In this document: positions 25,832 to 35,334 of the stretch, piece by piece
Numbering within the stretch: position 1 is the stretch's first letter
Layout of the letters: each line of letters starts with the position of its first letter
DNA from: Prevotella sp.
GTDB taxonomy: Bacteria > Bacteroidota > Bacteroidia > Bacteroidales > Bacteroidaceae
Length of the DNA stretch: 64,000 nucleotides
Direction of reading: 5' to 3'
Assembly (NCBI GenBank): GCA_017400455.1
Contig: JAFPTC010000140.1
Location: 1 to 64,000, forward strand
Made by a program: the position numbers and the translations under genes
Notes under the pieces: model-generated
What the model was told of the DNA's origin: nothing
The model's input: the letters and a program-made list of their open reading frames with translations, nothing else
Databases searched by the model: none

Positions 25832-28477
25832 TTAATAGATTACTTTCTCGCTGATTCCATTGCTCCTTCTGATGATGTTCAGCCCTGGCTGGGGCTTGCT
25901 GAGCCGCATGCCGCTGGGCGAGAAGAATTCCTCGGGCGTGGCGGCATCGTCGCTGGCGGGCGTGATGCCCGACGTCTGGGTGAACAGCTGCGCCACCTCT
26001 TCGGCAGAAAGGGAGTGGTTGTAGATGCGCACATCGCTCAGGTAGCCGGTGAAATAGGGGTCGCTGCCATTGTGGCTGCGGCCAATGTAGTTGATGACGG
26101 CTTTCACCTCGGCGGGGCTGATGGTGATGGCTTCGCTCTGGGCTATCGGCTCGCCGTCGAGATAGATGACGGTCTGGCCGGGCTTCATCGTGACGGTAAT
26201 CAGACGCCATTTGAGCAGCGACAGGCGCGTGGAGCTGTTGAGCACCTGCTCGTCGTCGCCCGACTGGATGCCTAAGCTGATGCGTGAGGAGTTGTTGTAG
26301 GATGCCAGATAGAGGTGGTGGTCAGCATCGTAGCCGAAGTCGAAGAGGTGCTGGCCGGCCTTGCTGCTCATGGGCTTCACCCAGAGGCTGACGGTTAGCT
26401 CGTCGCCCTGAACCAGGTTGGTGGGCAGCTGCAGATACTGGTTCTTGAGGAAGTTCAGCGCGCTACCGCGCTGGTCGTCCTCCTCAAAGGTGGCAGGCGT
26501 GATGGCAGCGGTGGCGTGGCGCAGGTTCTCGGTGTTGTCGAGCAGGTCGGTGGTCAGGGGCCAGCAGGCCAAGAGGTCGTGCCATCCCGACACGCTGGCC
26601 TGGAGCGCGCCTGAAGGCTGGCTGAGGTTCTGTGCGCGGTCGATGGCTTTCACCTTGTATTGATAGCTGTGTCCTGGTTGCACCTTATTGTCCACATAGG
26701 GCGGATAGACGCGGCGGGCAATGGTATTCCATCCCAGGCCTTCCTCATAGCGCAGCACCATGTAGCCGTCGAGGTCTTCCTCTTCGCCCTTGTCCCATGT
26801 GAGGCTGATGCTGCTGGGGTTGGATTCGGCAATGAGGCCCGTGGGCTGGGCGGGAGCCTCGGTTTCATAGGCCACGTCTGTGGGCAGCAGGCGCCAGAGC
26901 AGCCGGTCGCGCAGGGCCTCGTCGGTCTGCATCACGCGCTGCACCACGTTGATGCCGTTGGTGGTGCTGCTGCTGGCCGAGGCCATGTAGAGGGCGCTCT
27001 CGCGATTGCGCACGTAGTAATAGCCATTGCCGGCATAATCCAGGTACCACTGCTCGTTGCTCGTGGGCTTGGTGTTCTGAGAGTAGGCCATGATATTGGC
27101 ATTGTCGAGGCAGGAGAAGTCGCGCAGGTTCAGTCGCGTGCGGACGTTGTTCACTGAGGTGAAGTCGTAGAAGCTGTAGTCGCCGCCGATGCGTGGGTCG
27201 CTCAGCGCCACGTTCCACTGCTGCACTCTTTTGTCCGTGTATTTCTGCAACACGATGTTGTCGCCCGAGACGGCGGCCACGTTGCCCGTGGCCTTGTTCA
27301 CCAGTTTGTACACGCCGGCGGTGATGGCCGTCGGTGCCACGTCTTCGCCCCAGGTAATGTCGATGACGCGTTCGGCGTTGGTCTGTCCCTTCTGATAGCT
27401 GCCCACGGTTCCGCCGGGAATCTCCATGGTGAACTGGCGCAGAGGACCTTGTCCGTCGTAGTAGACGTCACGGTCGAGCGAAATGAACTGATAGGTGGTG
27501 GTGGCGGCCTGTCGCTCGCTGCTGCCTATGAAGGCCTTTGCACGTCCGTTGTCGTGGCGCCACACGCTGGCAGCCGTCCAGTTGGTGCGGTGCTCGCCGT
27601 AGGCCAGTCGCTCGCCGTGGCGGCTGATGTCGCAGAACTCGCCGCGTGCCCGGCTGTCGAATCCCCACCAGATGCCAATCGTTGCTCCATACTCCAGGGC
27701 AATCATGGCTTCGCCCACGTTGTGCATCTCGTCGGCGTAGCCCACCTTGCCGTCTTTCTCCACCTGCTGGTAGAACTTGGCGAAGTTGGCGAATGAGCCC
27801 GCCAGCTGGTGGGTGTTGCCCCAGCCGATATATTCCTTGCTGGCGTTATACCATTCCAGCGCCTTGTCGTCGTTCAGCGTGTTGCCGCCGGCAATGACGA
27901 TGTCGTCCAAGCGAGGATATTTCTCGCGCAGCAGTCGTGCTATTTGTGTCTGCTTGGCTGTGGTGGCGCCTTCCTCCACGGTCCAGTAGTCGGGCTCGTT
28001 GAAGATGCTCACGCCCACGACGGGGTGTCTGGAGTTCTCTTGCAGCCAGTGCACGTGGCTGTTGATGTTGGCGGCCCAGTGGTTGATGTTGCAACTCTTG
28101 TTCACCACGTAATAGTCGCTGGTGCCTCCTTCTTGGTCGGCGGTGAGCACGATGGGCAGCGTGTCGCTGACCAGGTTGAGCCAGTTGTTGCGCTGGCGCA
28201 GGCGGGTAATCTCGGCACTGTTCAGCACCGAGTCGTTGGTCAGCGGCTTGTTGGTGCGGAAGCAGGAGCGGCCGATGCCAATATTGTCCTTGCCCATGTG
28301 GTTAATGCCCTTGCGCACGTTCTGTTCGCTAATCCAGGCCTGATCCAGGCCCCAGGTGGGGTTGAACCTGCGGCCTTCAGCACTGAGGTCGAAGGGGATG
28401 GTGACGTCTTGTGCGGCCGCGTTGCCAAATGTCAGGACGCTGGCTAAGAGCGTCAAGGCCAGTGGTTTCTTGTTCAT
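25832..28477 (-). CDS. Secreted multidomain glycoside hydrolase with LamG domain
   Basis: This protein of 881 residues has a signal peptide cut after AAA/AQ. A clan-A-like TIM barrel spans about 25-390, with a candidate acid/base Glu in FNEPDYW at about 160 and a nucleophile Glu in ADEMHNVGEAM at about 250-255. Then come a ricin-like region (about 395-540), an Fn3 domain (about 545-640), a LamG/concanavalin-like binding domain (about 650-830) and a sorting-type tail. The family number and substrate are uncertain. The start was placed at 28477: its ATG overlaps the preceding stop as ATGA, and the longer reading frame only shadows the neighbour. Confidence 0.8.
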   Translation of the reverse strand: MNKKPLALTLLASVLTFGNAAAQDVTIPFDLSAEGRRFNPTWGLDQAWISEQNVRKGINHMGKDNIGIGRSCFRTNKPLTNDSVLNSAEITRLRQRNNWLNLVSDTLPIVLTADQEGGTSDYYVVNKSCNINHWAANINSHVHWLQENSRHPVVGVSIFNEPDYWTVEEGATTAKQTQIARLLREKYPRLDDIVIAGGNTLNDDKALEWYNASKEYIGWGNTHQLAGSFANFAKFYQQVEKDGKVGYADEMHNVGEAMIALEYGATIGIWWGFDSRARGEFCDISRHGERLAYGEHRTNWTAASVWRHDNGRAKAFIGSSERQAATTTYQFISLDRDVYYDGQGPLRQFTMEIPGGTVGSYQKGQTNAERVIDITWGEDVAPTAITAGVYKLVNKATGNVAAVSGDNIVLQKYTDKRVQQWNVALSDPRIGGDYSFYDFTSVNNVRTRLNLRDFSCLDNANIMAYSQNTKPTSNEQWYLDYAGNGYYYVRNRESALYMASASSSTTNGINVVQRVMQTDEALRDRLLWRLLPTDVAYETEAPAQPTGLIAESNPSSISLTWDKGEEEDLDGYMVLRYEEGLGWNTIARRVYPPYVDNKVQPGHSYQYKVKAIDRAQNLSQPSGALQASVSGWHDLLACWPLTTDLLDNTENLRHATAAITPATFEEDDQRGSALNFLKNQYLQLPTNLVQGDELTVSLWVKPMSSKAGQHLFDFGYDADHHLYLASYNNSSRISLGIQSGDDEQVLNSSTRLSLLKWRLITVTMKPGQTVIYLDGEPIAQSEAITISPAEVKAVINYIGRSHNGSDPYFTGYLSDVRIYNHSLSAEEVAQLFTQTSGITPASDDAATPEEFFSPSGMRLSKPQPGLNIIRRSNGISEKVIY

Positions 28478-31400
28478 TGAATGATGTTTTTGATTGGTTT
28501 GCCGTTCTTGATGATGATATACAGTCCTTTGCGCATCGGCAGGTCCTCTATCTTGCGGCCCTGCATGTCGTAGACCGTCTTGCTTTCTTCTTCGCCGGAC
28601 AGGAGCTGGTCTATGCCGGTGGTCTTCTCCTCGTCGGTGATGCCCTCGATGGGCATGGTGGCGCCGGCCCACGAGTCAACCATGGTGAAGGGCTCGCTCT
28701 GCTTGTCGTTCAGCGGGCGCATGATGGCGGTGTAGTAGTTCATGCGGGGACGGTTGCTGCTGTCGGTGACCTTGCTCCATTTGCCGTCGGCCAGCACATA
28801 GTAGCCCAAGGGGGCTCGGCCCACTGCCTTGAAGTATCCGCGCAGGTTGCCGGGGCCTTCTAAGGCCTTGCTCACGGCTTCGCCATATTCGGGCAGCATC
28901 ACCTTGCCGCCACCGGGGTGGTGGTAGATGAAGGGCACGCCCGCCTCGGTCTGCTCCAAGGGGCTGAGGCAGAGCTTCTGGTAGTCGCTGGTCATGGCGA
29001 CGATCTGGTAGTAAGTGGTGCCGCTTGTCGGCGTCACGGCATAGGGCAGGCAGGCCACGCCCCACTCGTCGGCGCTTTCAGGCTGGAACAGCGGATGGAA
29101 GCGCAGGCGGAACGAGGTGGCGCGCCAGGAGCCTTCGCGATGGTCGCCACGACTTTTGTCGTTGCCCACTTCGCGCCATGCCATGTCGGTAGCACCCTGT
29201 TTCGAAGCCTCGAAGCCGATGGTAATGCTGCTACCGTCGGCCACGTAAATGGGCTGTGACGTCAGCGTTTGCCAGCGCAGCGAATCGGCCATGCCGGGCA
29301 GGTCGAAGAAGTCGTGGGTGAGGGTGGGGGAGGCTACCGAGTCAGTGCCGTTGCTGATGTAGGCGTGCTGGTTGCTCAGGCAATAGTGGTCGGTGGCGGC
29401 GAGGCATTCCACGGCATAGAGACCATGGTCCAGGTTGTCGATGGTCTGGCTGATGGCCATGGTCTGCTGCTCGTTGCCCTCCAAGGGCAGCTGCCACAGG
29501 GCGCCCCAGTATCTGTTGCCATTGTCCGAGCCTATCTGTTGTTCGCCTTCCTTGTAGGTTCCGGCCTTGGTTTGCCATCCGTTGATGGTGGCAAAGGAGG
29601 ACGAGGACACCTTGTCGTCCAGTGTGGTCATGGGCAGGTAGGCGTCGTAGGCGGCCTTCAGCTTGTCGTAGGCTTTGATGATGGCGTCGGTGCTGGGCAC
29701 GGCTCCTTCAATGGCGAGCAGCATGCTCGTTTCCTCGGCCAGTGAGGCCAGCTCTTCCCTTCCCTGGAACTGATAGTCCAGCGCCTTGGTTGCCTGCATC
29801 GCGAGCTGTTCCAGCTGGGGCCACAGCTGTTGCGACTTCAGGGCATCGTCGGTCAGTTTTCGCAACTCGTTGTACGAAGCTTCAGTCGTAGCAGGGTCAG
29901 GGTTGGTTTCCGATGATTTGAGTGCGGTTTCGAGGGCAAGTCTCAGCTCAGTCCGCAGATAGCTCAGGGCCATCTCTGCCCGTTTGCCTTCATGGAGAAA
30001 TGCATCACTCAAAGCCGCATGCTTATCTTTATACAGCTGGCAGAGCATCAGGTTGCCGAAGCGTGCCTTGTTGCCCAGTCGGTTCAGGGTGAGGATGGCG
30101 CTGTTGAAACGTCCGCTGTTGAACGTGGTGAAGAGCGACTGCCATTGCTCGCCGCTTTGCATCAGTCGCATCACCGCAGAGTCGAGTGCCTCGCCGTCGG
30201 CGCTGAGTGCCAGGCGGCTGGTGCTGTTGTCGCTACCGGCCACGGTGGCCGAGAAATAATAGTTGGTTTCGGGCTCGATGGTGATGGCGGGCGAGCGCAA
30301 GGCCTCCACCGAATTGATGGTGCCGTTGCCATAGCACTGCACGTAGGGACCGCCGTTGCTGCCTCCCATGGGAATGGCCTGGAACCAGGGCTGTCCTACG
30401 TTGCTTTCCTGCTGTCCGTTCAACCAGCCATTCAGACCAAATTCAAAACTGCCGTTGAGCATCAGGTTGCCGCCCAGATACCATGTCTCGCCCTCAATCT
30501 CGATGGCGTCGCCGGCCTGCATGTTGTCGCTGGCGGCCATGACTATCTTCGTGGTGCGCTCGCGCCCGTTGGCGTCTTTCTCGACAATGCGGAACTCCCA
30601 GCCCAGCTGGGCCTCAATGCCGCTGACGGTGCAGAGGCCTGTCTGTTCCGAGCCTTTCACCTCGGCTACTGTTTCCCAGGTGGTGGAGCCGGTCTTGCGG
30701 CAGTCCACGTGTATATATTCGTTCATCTCGCCGTTGTGCTCCTGCCAGCTCAGCGTGGCCGTCTTGGTGTTTCTGTCGAAGGCCACCGTCAGGTCGGTGG
30801 GATCCAGCTGCTTCGGTGCGCGAGGCACGTAGTCGTATTTTCCGTTATAGGCCAGTCCGCCGTCTAACTGGGCATACATCTGTCCGGCAGGCGTCAGCTG
30901 TCCGTTCTTGTAGATGCGCGACGGGTCACGCTCGCCGTTCCAGTAGAAGTAGCGCTCCACATAGTCCATGCCGTTCAGGTTGTTGCAGATGCGCTGCAGG
31001 GCCGAACGTACCTGCGACTCGGTCACGCCGTTGGCAAAAGCGCCGTTGGTATTCCACGAGGCACCCCAGCACCACTCCGAAATCCAGATGGGGCGGTGGA
31101 CGGCGTTCACCCAGTTCTTCAGGTTGCCAAAGTTTGACTCAGCCCAGTAGCAGTGCATGTCGAGCACGTCGCAGCGCCATCCACGGGCGTCGATGCTGTC
31201 GAGAAACTGCTTTAGGAATCCCGTGCCGTTCCAGTAGTCGCTGCCGTCCCACGACGAGGGTGTGCAGAGTCGCATGCCCGTGCGCATCAGGTTCTCCCAG
31301 TTGTTCAGGATGTCGTTCAGCGTCTCGGGATGGTCGTCGGCCGAGTTGCGCGGCTCGTTGCTGGTCTTCAGGTGGCAGGTGTACTGCGGTGCGCCGCAGG

Positions 31401-32193
31401 CCGATGCCGAGGGATAGTAGGAATAGATTTGGTGGGACACGCACTCCACGTCGGGCAGCATGTTGGTGCCTGCGTTCCACGAGTAGGTGCTGGTCACGTT
31501 CAGTGCGTTGCAGGCTCCCGTGTCGCCGCCGGCGGCAGCCAGCTGGGGCTTGCCGGCGTCGTACCATCGGAACACGCGGTAGGAGCTGATGCTCTGGTCC
31601 AGGATGGCAGGCATGTTGGCCAATTCCAGGTCCTCGTCGGCGGCAATGAAGCAGCGGCTGTAGCCACGACCCTCGGCCTTCAGCGAGAAGGTCACCATGT
31701 GGCCTCGCTTCAGCTTGAACGAGCGGATGCGGTTGTTCAGCTTCTCCTCGCTCAGCGTGTTCATGAAGCCGCCGGTGCTCTCCAGCCCGAAGTCGTTGCA
31801 GCTCTCGCCTTGGAAGTTCGGCTCGCTATAGACGGTCAGCGGCTTCAGGTCCTTGGCATAGGGCATGATGATGGCGCCCCGGTTGTACATTTTCAGCTGG
31901 CAGTTGGTGCCGTCAACGGCCTTCTGCCCGTTTATCTGGATGCGGCTGGCCAGCAGGCTCTTGGCCTTCGAGGGCTTCAGCCCTTGCAGTATCAGCACGG
32001 CGTGCTCCGTATTCTCGATGTTCACCAGACCCTCGTCGGCAAATGGGGTGGTGGAGGTGATGATATAGTCCACATCGGTGGTTAGCGTCACGGGCGTCGT
32101 GACCTGCTCTACGGTTTCTTTTGTGTTTGCAGCCCAAGTCTGGGCCGACAGCATGACTAATGCTAATGTCAGTAGTTGCTTTCTTATTCTCAT
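28474..32193 (-). CDS. Large secreted glycoside hydrolase with binding domains
   Basis: This protein of 1239 residues has a signal peptide ending near AWA. An N-terminal beta domain (about 20-190) precedes a TIM-barrel region resembling the Glyco_hydro_cc/GH128 group. TSNEP at about 283 and PIWISEWCWG at about 371 supply candidate catalytic Glu residues. An Fn3-like domain (about 440-540) and a carbohydrate-binding jelly roll (NGSFEFGLNGW, about 580-690) follow. Next come a helical linker, another beta domain and a tail (VYDMQGRKIED, GLYIIIKNGKPIKNI) typical of surface sorting. It is the first gene of a three-gene unit. The substrate is unknown. Confidence 0.78.
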   Translation of the reverse strand: MRIRKQLLTLALVMLSAQTWAANTKETVEQVTTPVTLTTDVDYIITSTTPFADEGLVNIENTEHAVLILQGLKPSKAKSLLASRIQINGQKAVDGTNCQLKMYNRGAIIMPYAKDLKPLTVYSEPNFQGESCNDFGLESTGGFMNTLSEEKLNNRIRSFKLKRGHMVTFSLKAEGRGYSRCFIAADEDLELANMPAILDQSISSYRVFRWYDAGKPQLAAAGGDTGACNALNVTSTYSWNAGTNMLPDVECVSHQIYSYYPSASACGAPQYTCHLKTSNEPRNSADDHPETLNDILNNWENLMRTGMRLCTPSSWDGSDYWNGTGFLKQFLDSIDARGWRCDVLDMHCYWAESNFGNLKNWVNAVHRPIWISEWCWGASWNTNGAFANGVTESQVRSALQRICNNLNGMDYVERYFYWNGERDPSRIYKNGQLTPAGQMYAQLDGGLAYNGKYDYVPRAPKQLDPTDLTVAFDRNTKTATLSWQEHNGEMNEYIHVDCRKTGSTTWETVAEVKGSEQTGLCTVSGIEAQLGWEFRIVEKDANGRERTTKIVMAASDNMQAGDAIEIEGETWYLGGNLMLNGSFEFGLNGWLNGQQESNVGQPWFQAIPMGGSNGGPYVQCYGNGTINSVEALRSPAITIEPETNYYFSATVAGSDNSTSRLALSADGEALDSAVMRLMQSGEQWQSLFTTFNSGRFNSAILTLNRLGNKARFGNLMLCQLYKDKHAALSDAFLHEGKRAEMALSYLRTELRLALETALKSSETNPDPATTEASYNELRKLTDDALKSQQLWPQLEQLAMQATKALDYQFQGREELASLAEETSMLLAIEGAVPSTDAIIKAYDKLKAAYDAYLPMTTLDDKVSSSSFATINGWQTKAGTYKEGEQQIGSDNGNRYWGALWQLPLEGNEQQTMAISQTIDNLDHGLYAVECLAATDHYCLSNQHAYISNGTDSVASPTLTHDFFDLPGMADSLRWQTLTSQPIYVADGSSITIGFEASKQGATDMAWREVGNDKSRGDHREGSWRATSFRLRFHPLFQPESADEWGVACLPYAVTPTSGTTYYQIVAMTSDYQKLCLSPLEQTEAGVPFIYHHPGGGKVMLPEYGEAVSKALEGPGNLRGYFKAVGRAPLGYYVLADGKWSKVTDSSNRPRMNYYTAIMRPLNDKQSEPFTMVDSWAGATMPIEGITDEEKTTGIDQLLSGEEESKTVYDMQGRKIEDLPMRKGLYIIIKNGKPIKNIIQ

Positions 32194-32226
32194 ATAATAT
32201 ATATGTAGTTAATGGTATTCTTCCTG

Positions 32227-32234
32227 CAAAGGTA
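32227..32234 (-). promoter_or_regulatory. -7 box TACCTTTG for the glycosidase unit
   Basis: This exact TAnnTTTG match on the minus strand lies 33 bases before the ATG of the large glycosidase. Confidence 0.7.
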
Positions 32235-32321
32235 ACAATTTATTTTCAGAGTACATAAAAAACACGCGTAAAATTAACATTATTCAAGTTTAGCCTTCTT
32301 TCGGTATGCCGGCTGAGGAGG

Positions 32322-32406
32322 GGGAGGCCTCCCGTGAAAATTTCTCACGTGAGATTTTTTCACGGGAAGGCCTCCCAGAAAAAAATCTCACGTGAGAAAT
32401 TTTCAC
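32322..32406. repeat. CACGTG palindrome repeat, locus B
   Basis: TCTCACGTGAGA cores lie at 32343-32354 and 32386-32397, 43 bases apart. They are flanked by GGGAGGCCTCCC and GGGAAGGCCTCCC. The element lies between the divergent glycosidase and trp promoters. Confidence 0.9.
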
Positions 32407-32462
32407 GCGGCGCAGCCCCCGCATAAAAAAGTGAAGCGACGGTGAAAAAAACTGCCGAAAAA

Positions 32463-32494
32463 TTTGCATATTAAAAGAAATGTGCGTAACTTTG
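32463..32494 (+). promoter_or_regulatory. trp operon promoter
   Basis: TTTG at 32463-32466 and TAACTTTG at 32487-32494 are 20 bases apart, a full Bacteroidetes promoter. The start of transcription near 32500 leaves a leader of about 185 bases. Confidence 0.8.
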
Positions 32495-32527
32495 CACCGA
32501 AATTAAAACAAAATTAGGCTTAAAATC

Positions 32528-32578
32528 ATGAAAATGACAGCAAGTACATGGTGGTGGCGCAGCTCGGGATTCAAATAG
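32528..32578 (+). CDS. trpL: trp operon leader peptide (Trp-Trp-Trp)
   Basis: This is a 16-residue reading frame, MKMTASTWWWRSSGFK, with three consecutive Trp codons at 32549-32557 and a TAG stop at 32576-32578. It lies between the promoter and an intrinsic terminator ahead of trpB. Ribosome stalling at the Trp codons when charged tRNA-Trp is scarce would favour an antiterminator. The peptide itself probably has no function. Position, length and Trp run all match classical trp attenuators. Confidence 0.85.
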   Translation: MKMTASTWWWRSSGFK

Positions 32579-32590
32579 TCGCGGGGTACG

Positions 32591-32656
32591 AAGCCATAGT
32601 GTATTGTCATAGAGTATGAGGGCTTGTCGGTAACGCGGCGAGCCCTTTACTTTTTT
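32591..32656 (+). terminator. trp attenuator
   Basis: AGGGCTTGTCG (32619-32629) pairs with 32636-32646 in an 11-base stem with two G-U pairs, followed by a T-rich run. AAGCC at 32591-32595 can instead pair with GGCTT at 32621-32625 and break the terminator, as an antiterminator would. It lies 13 bases after the leader stop codon. Confidence 0.75.
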
Positions 32657-32685
32657 AAGTAAACCAACAAAAACTTCAAAAATAC

Positions 32686-33888
32686 ATGAATTATCAAGTC
32701 AACGAGAAAGGATTCTACGGAGAATTTGGCGGAGCCTACGTGCCCGAGATTCTCTATGCCACGGTGAAGAGCCTGCAGGACCAGTACAGGAGCATCATCG
32801 AAACCGACGAGTTCAAGCAGGAATATCACGCCCTGCTGCGTGACTATGTGGGACGCCCCTCGCCCCTCTACTTCGCCCGCAGGATGAGCCAGAAGTATGG
32901 CTGCCGGCTATACCTGAAGCGTGAGGACCTGAACCACACGGGGGCACACAAGATTAACAACACCGTGGGTCAGATTCTCCTGGCCAAGAAGATGGGCAAG
33001 ACGCGCATCATTGCCGAGACTGGTGCCGGACAGCACGGCGTGGCTACGGCCACCGTCTGTGCACTGATGGACATGCAGTGCGAGGTGTTCATGGGCGCCA
33101 CCGACGTGGAGCGCCAGCACACCAACGTGGAGCGCATGAAGATGCTGGGTGCCACCGTACACCCCGTGCGCACGGGCAACATGACGCTGAGCGACGCCTG
33201 CTCGGAGGCCATACGCGACTGGTGCTGCCACCCCAGCGACACGTTCTATATCGTAGGCTCCACGATGGGCCCGCATCCCTATCCCGACCTGGTGGCACGG
33301 ATGCAGAGCGTCATCTCTGAGGAAATAAAATGGCAGCTGCAGGAGAAGATAGGGCGCGACTATCCCGACTATCTCGTGGCCTGCATTGGTGGAGGCTCGA
33401 ATGCCGCCGGCACCATCTACCACTACATGGACGACGAGCGGGTGAAGATTGTGCTGGCCGAGGCTGGCGGCCACGGATGGCAGACCGACCACACGGCGGC
33501 CACCATCCATCGCGGCACCGTGGGCATACTCCACGGCGCCAAAATGCTTGTCATGCAGAACGATGACGGCCAGATTCAGGAGGCGTTCACCATCTCCGCC
33601 GGACTGGACTATCCCGGCGTGGGACCCATGCACTGCAACATGGCCCAGAAGGGCCGCACGCAGGTGCTTTCCATCAACGACGACGAGGCCATCCGTGGCG
33701 GCTATGAGCTGACGCGCATGGAGGGCATCGTTCCCGCCATCGAGAGTGCCCACGCCATTGCGGCCCTGAGCAAGATGAGCTTCAAGCCCGAGGATGTGGT
33801 GGTGCTGACCGTGAGCGGGCGTGGCGACAAAGATGTAGAGACCTATCTCAAAAACAAAGAACTGGCAAAAGAATATGGAAACTTTTAA
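32686..33888 (+). CDS. trpB: Tryptophan synthase beta chain
   Basis: TrpB is the PLP enzyme that joins indole and serine in the last step of tryptophan synthesis, partnered with TrpA. The protein has 400 residues. The PLP lysine is in HTGAHKINN at about 87; GGGSNAAG binds the cofactor phosphate, and AEAGGHG is the indole-site block. It is the first structural gene of the operon, as in other Bacteroidales. The end overlaps trpE by 14 bases. Expression is expected to depend on the upstream attenuator. Confidence 0.97.
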   Translation: MNYQVNEKGFYGEFGGAYVPEILYATVKSLQDQYRSIIETDEFKQEYHALLRDYVGRPSPLYFARRMSQKYGCRLYLKREDLNHTGAHKINNTVGQILLAKKMGKTRIIAETGAGQHGVATATVCALMDMQCEVFMGATDVERQHTNVERMKMLGATVHPVRTGNMTLSDACSEAIRDWCCHPSDTFYIVGSTMGPHPYPDLVARMQSVISEEIKWQLQEKIGRDYPDYLVACIGGGSNAAGTIYHYMDDERVKIVLAEAGGHGWQTDHTAATIHRGTVGILHGAKMLVMQNDDGQIQEAFTISAGLDYPGVGPMHCNMAQKGRTQVLSINDDEAIRGGYELTRMEGIVPAIESAHAIAALSKMSFKPEDVVVLTVSGRGDKDVETYLKNKELAKEYGNF

Positions 33889-35302
33889 TTATATAACAAA
33901 AGGTCGCACAATCCTGGCCGACCTCTATACCCCCGTGGGCGTCTACATGCGGCTGCGTGACCTCTACCCCCAGAGTGCGCTGATGGAGAGCTCGGACTAT
34001 CACGACCAGAGCAACTCGCGCTCGTTCATCGGCATCAACCCCATGGCCTCGGTGGCCATTGGCCACGGCGTTGCCACCGTCCACTTCCCCGACGGCAGCG
34101 TGTTGCGCCGCCCGTTGGATGAGGCCTTTGGCTCGGTCGAGGCCATTCACGCGCTCATCGACCGCATCTATGTCCAGGGCGACGATGCCTCGCTGTGCGG
34201 ACTCTTCGGCTACACCAGCTTCAACGCCGTGCGCTATTTCGAGCACATCGACGTGAAGGACGAGACGCAGGCCGAGAACGACGCCCCCGACGTGCTGTAT
34301 ATATTATATAAGGTGGTGATTGCGTTCGACCACCACAACAATATGCTGCGCGTGGTGACGCTGGGCGACCAAGAAGACATTGACGCCGTGATGAAGGCCA
34401 TGAACCGCGCCAGCGTGCGTGAGTATGACTTCCACCCCGTGGGCGACGTGCGCTCAACGCTCACCGACGAGGAGCACAAGGCCAACATCAGGCGGGGCAT
34501 CCAGCACTGCCTGCGCGGCGACGTGTTCCAGATTGTGCTTTCCAGAAGGTTCATCCAGCGCTACGAGGGCGACGACTTCCGCCTCTATCGTGCGCTCAGG
34601 AGCATCAATCCCTCGCCCTACCTGTTTTACTTCGACTTTGGCGGCTTCCGCATCTTCGGCTCCAGCCCCGAGACCCACTGCCGCATTGAGGCTGTCGTGC
34701 CCGACGGCTCTCCGTCGGGCGCCCCCCGCTTTCGGGCCTACATCGACCCCATTGCCGGCACCACCAAGCGAACGGGCAATGCCGAGGCCGACCGCCAGGG
34801 AGCCGAGTTCCTGCGCAACGATCCGAAGGAGAACGCCGAGCACGTGATGCTCGTCGACCTGGCCCGTAACGACCTGTCGCGCAACTGTCACAACGTCCAC
34901 GTTGATTACTATAAGGACATACAATATTACTCCCATGTCATCCATCTTGTCTCTCGTGTCAGTGGCGAGCTGGATGCCGGCAAAGACCCCATCAAGGCCT
35001 TCATCGACACCTTCCCCGCTGGCACCCTCTCAGGAGCGCCGAAGGTGCGCGCCATGCAGCTCATCTCGGAATATGAGCCCCACAACCGTGGTGCTTACGG
35101 CGGCTGCATTGGCATCATCGGCCTCGACGGGAGCCTTAACCAGGCCATCACCATCCGCACGTTCGTGGCCCGTGGCGGCGAGCTGTGGTTCCAGGCCGGC
35201 GGCGGCATTGTGGCCAAGAGCAACGAAGAGTACGAGCTGCAGGAAGTGAACAACAAGCTCGGTGCACTAAGGCGCGCCATCCTCATGGCCGAAAAGATGT
35301 AA
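33875..35302 (+). CDS. trpE: Anthranilate synthase component I
   Basis: TrpE turns chorismate into anthranilate using ammonia delivered by TrpG. The protein has 475 residues, with an N-terminal regulatory half and a C-terminal chorismate-binding domain: IAGTTKRTGN, DLARNDLSRN and SGAPKVRAMQLI are typical. ESSDYH near residue 39 (the LLES-type motif) is where tryptophan normally binds for feedback inhibition. It overlaps trpB by 14 bases and is followed by trpG after 32 bases. Confidence 0.96.
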   Translation: METFNYITKGRTILADLYTPVGVYMRLRDLYPQSALMESSDYHDQSNSRSFIGINPMASVAIGHGVATVHFPDGSVLRRPLDEAFGSVEAIHALIDRIYVQGDDASLCGLFGYTSFNAVRYFEHIDVKDETQAENDAPDVLYILYKVVIAFDHHNNMLRVVTLGDQEDIDAVMKAMNRASVREYDFHPVGDVRSTLTDEEHKANIRRGIQHCLRGDVFQIVLSRRFIQRYEGDDFRLYRALRSINPSPYLFYFDFGGFRIFGSSPETHCRIEAVVPDGSPSGAPRFRAYIDPIAGTTKRTGNAEADRQGAEFLRNDPKENAEHVMLVDLARNDLSRNCHNVHVDYYKDIQYYSHVIHLVSRVSGELDAGKDPIKAFIDTFPAGTLSGAPKVRAMQLISEYEPHNRGAYGGCIGIIGLDGSLNQAITIRTFVARGGELWFQAGGGIVAKSNEEYELQEVNNKLGALRRAILMAEKM

Positions 35303-35334
35303 CCCAATAATCCCATTAGCCCCATTATCCCATA

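Noticed and set aside
28478..28672. 65-residue N-terminal extension of the LamG glycosidase
   Set aside because: The extension is an out-of-frame shadow of the preceding gene and precedes a perfect signal peptide. The ATGA overlap gives the natural start.
25832..32193. Polysaccharide utilisation locus of the Sus type
   Set aside because: No SusC- or SusD-like gene, hybrid two-component sensor or anti-sigma pair lies nearby.
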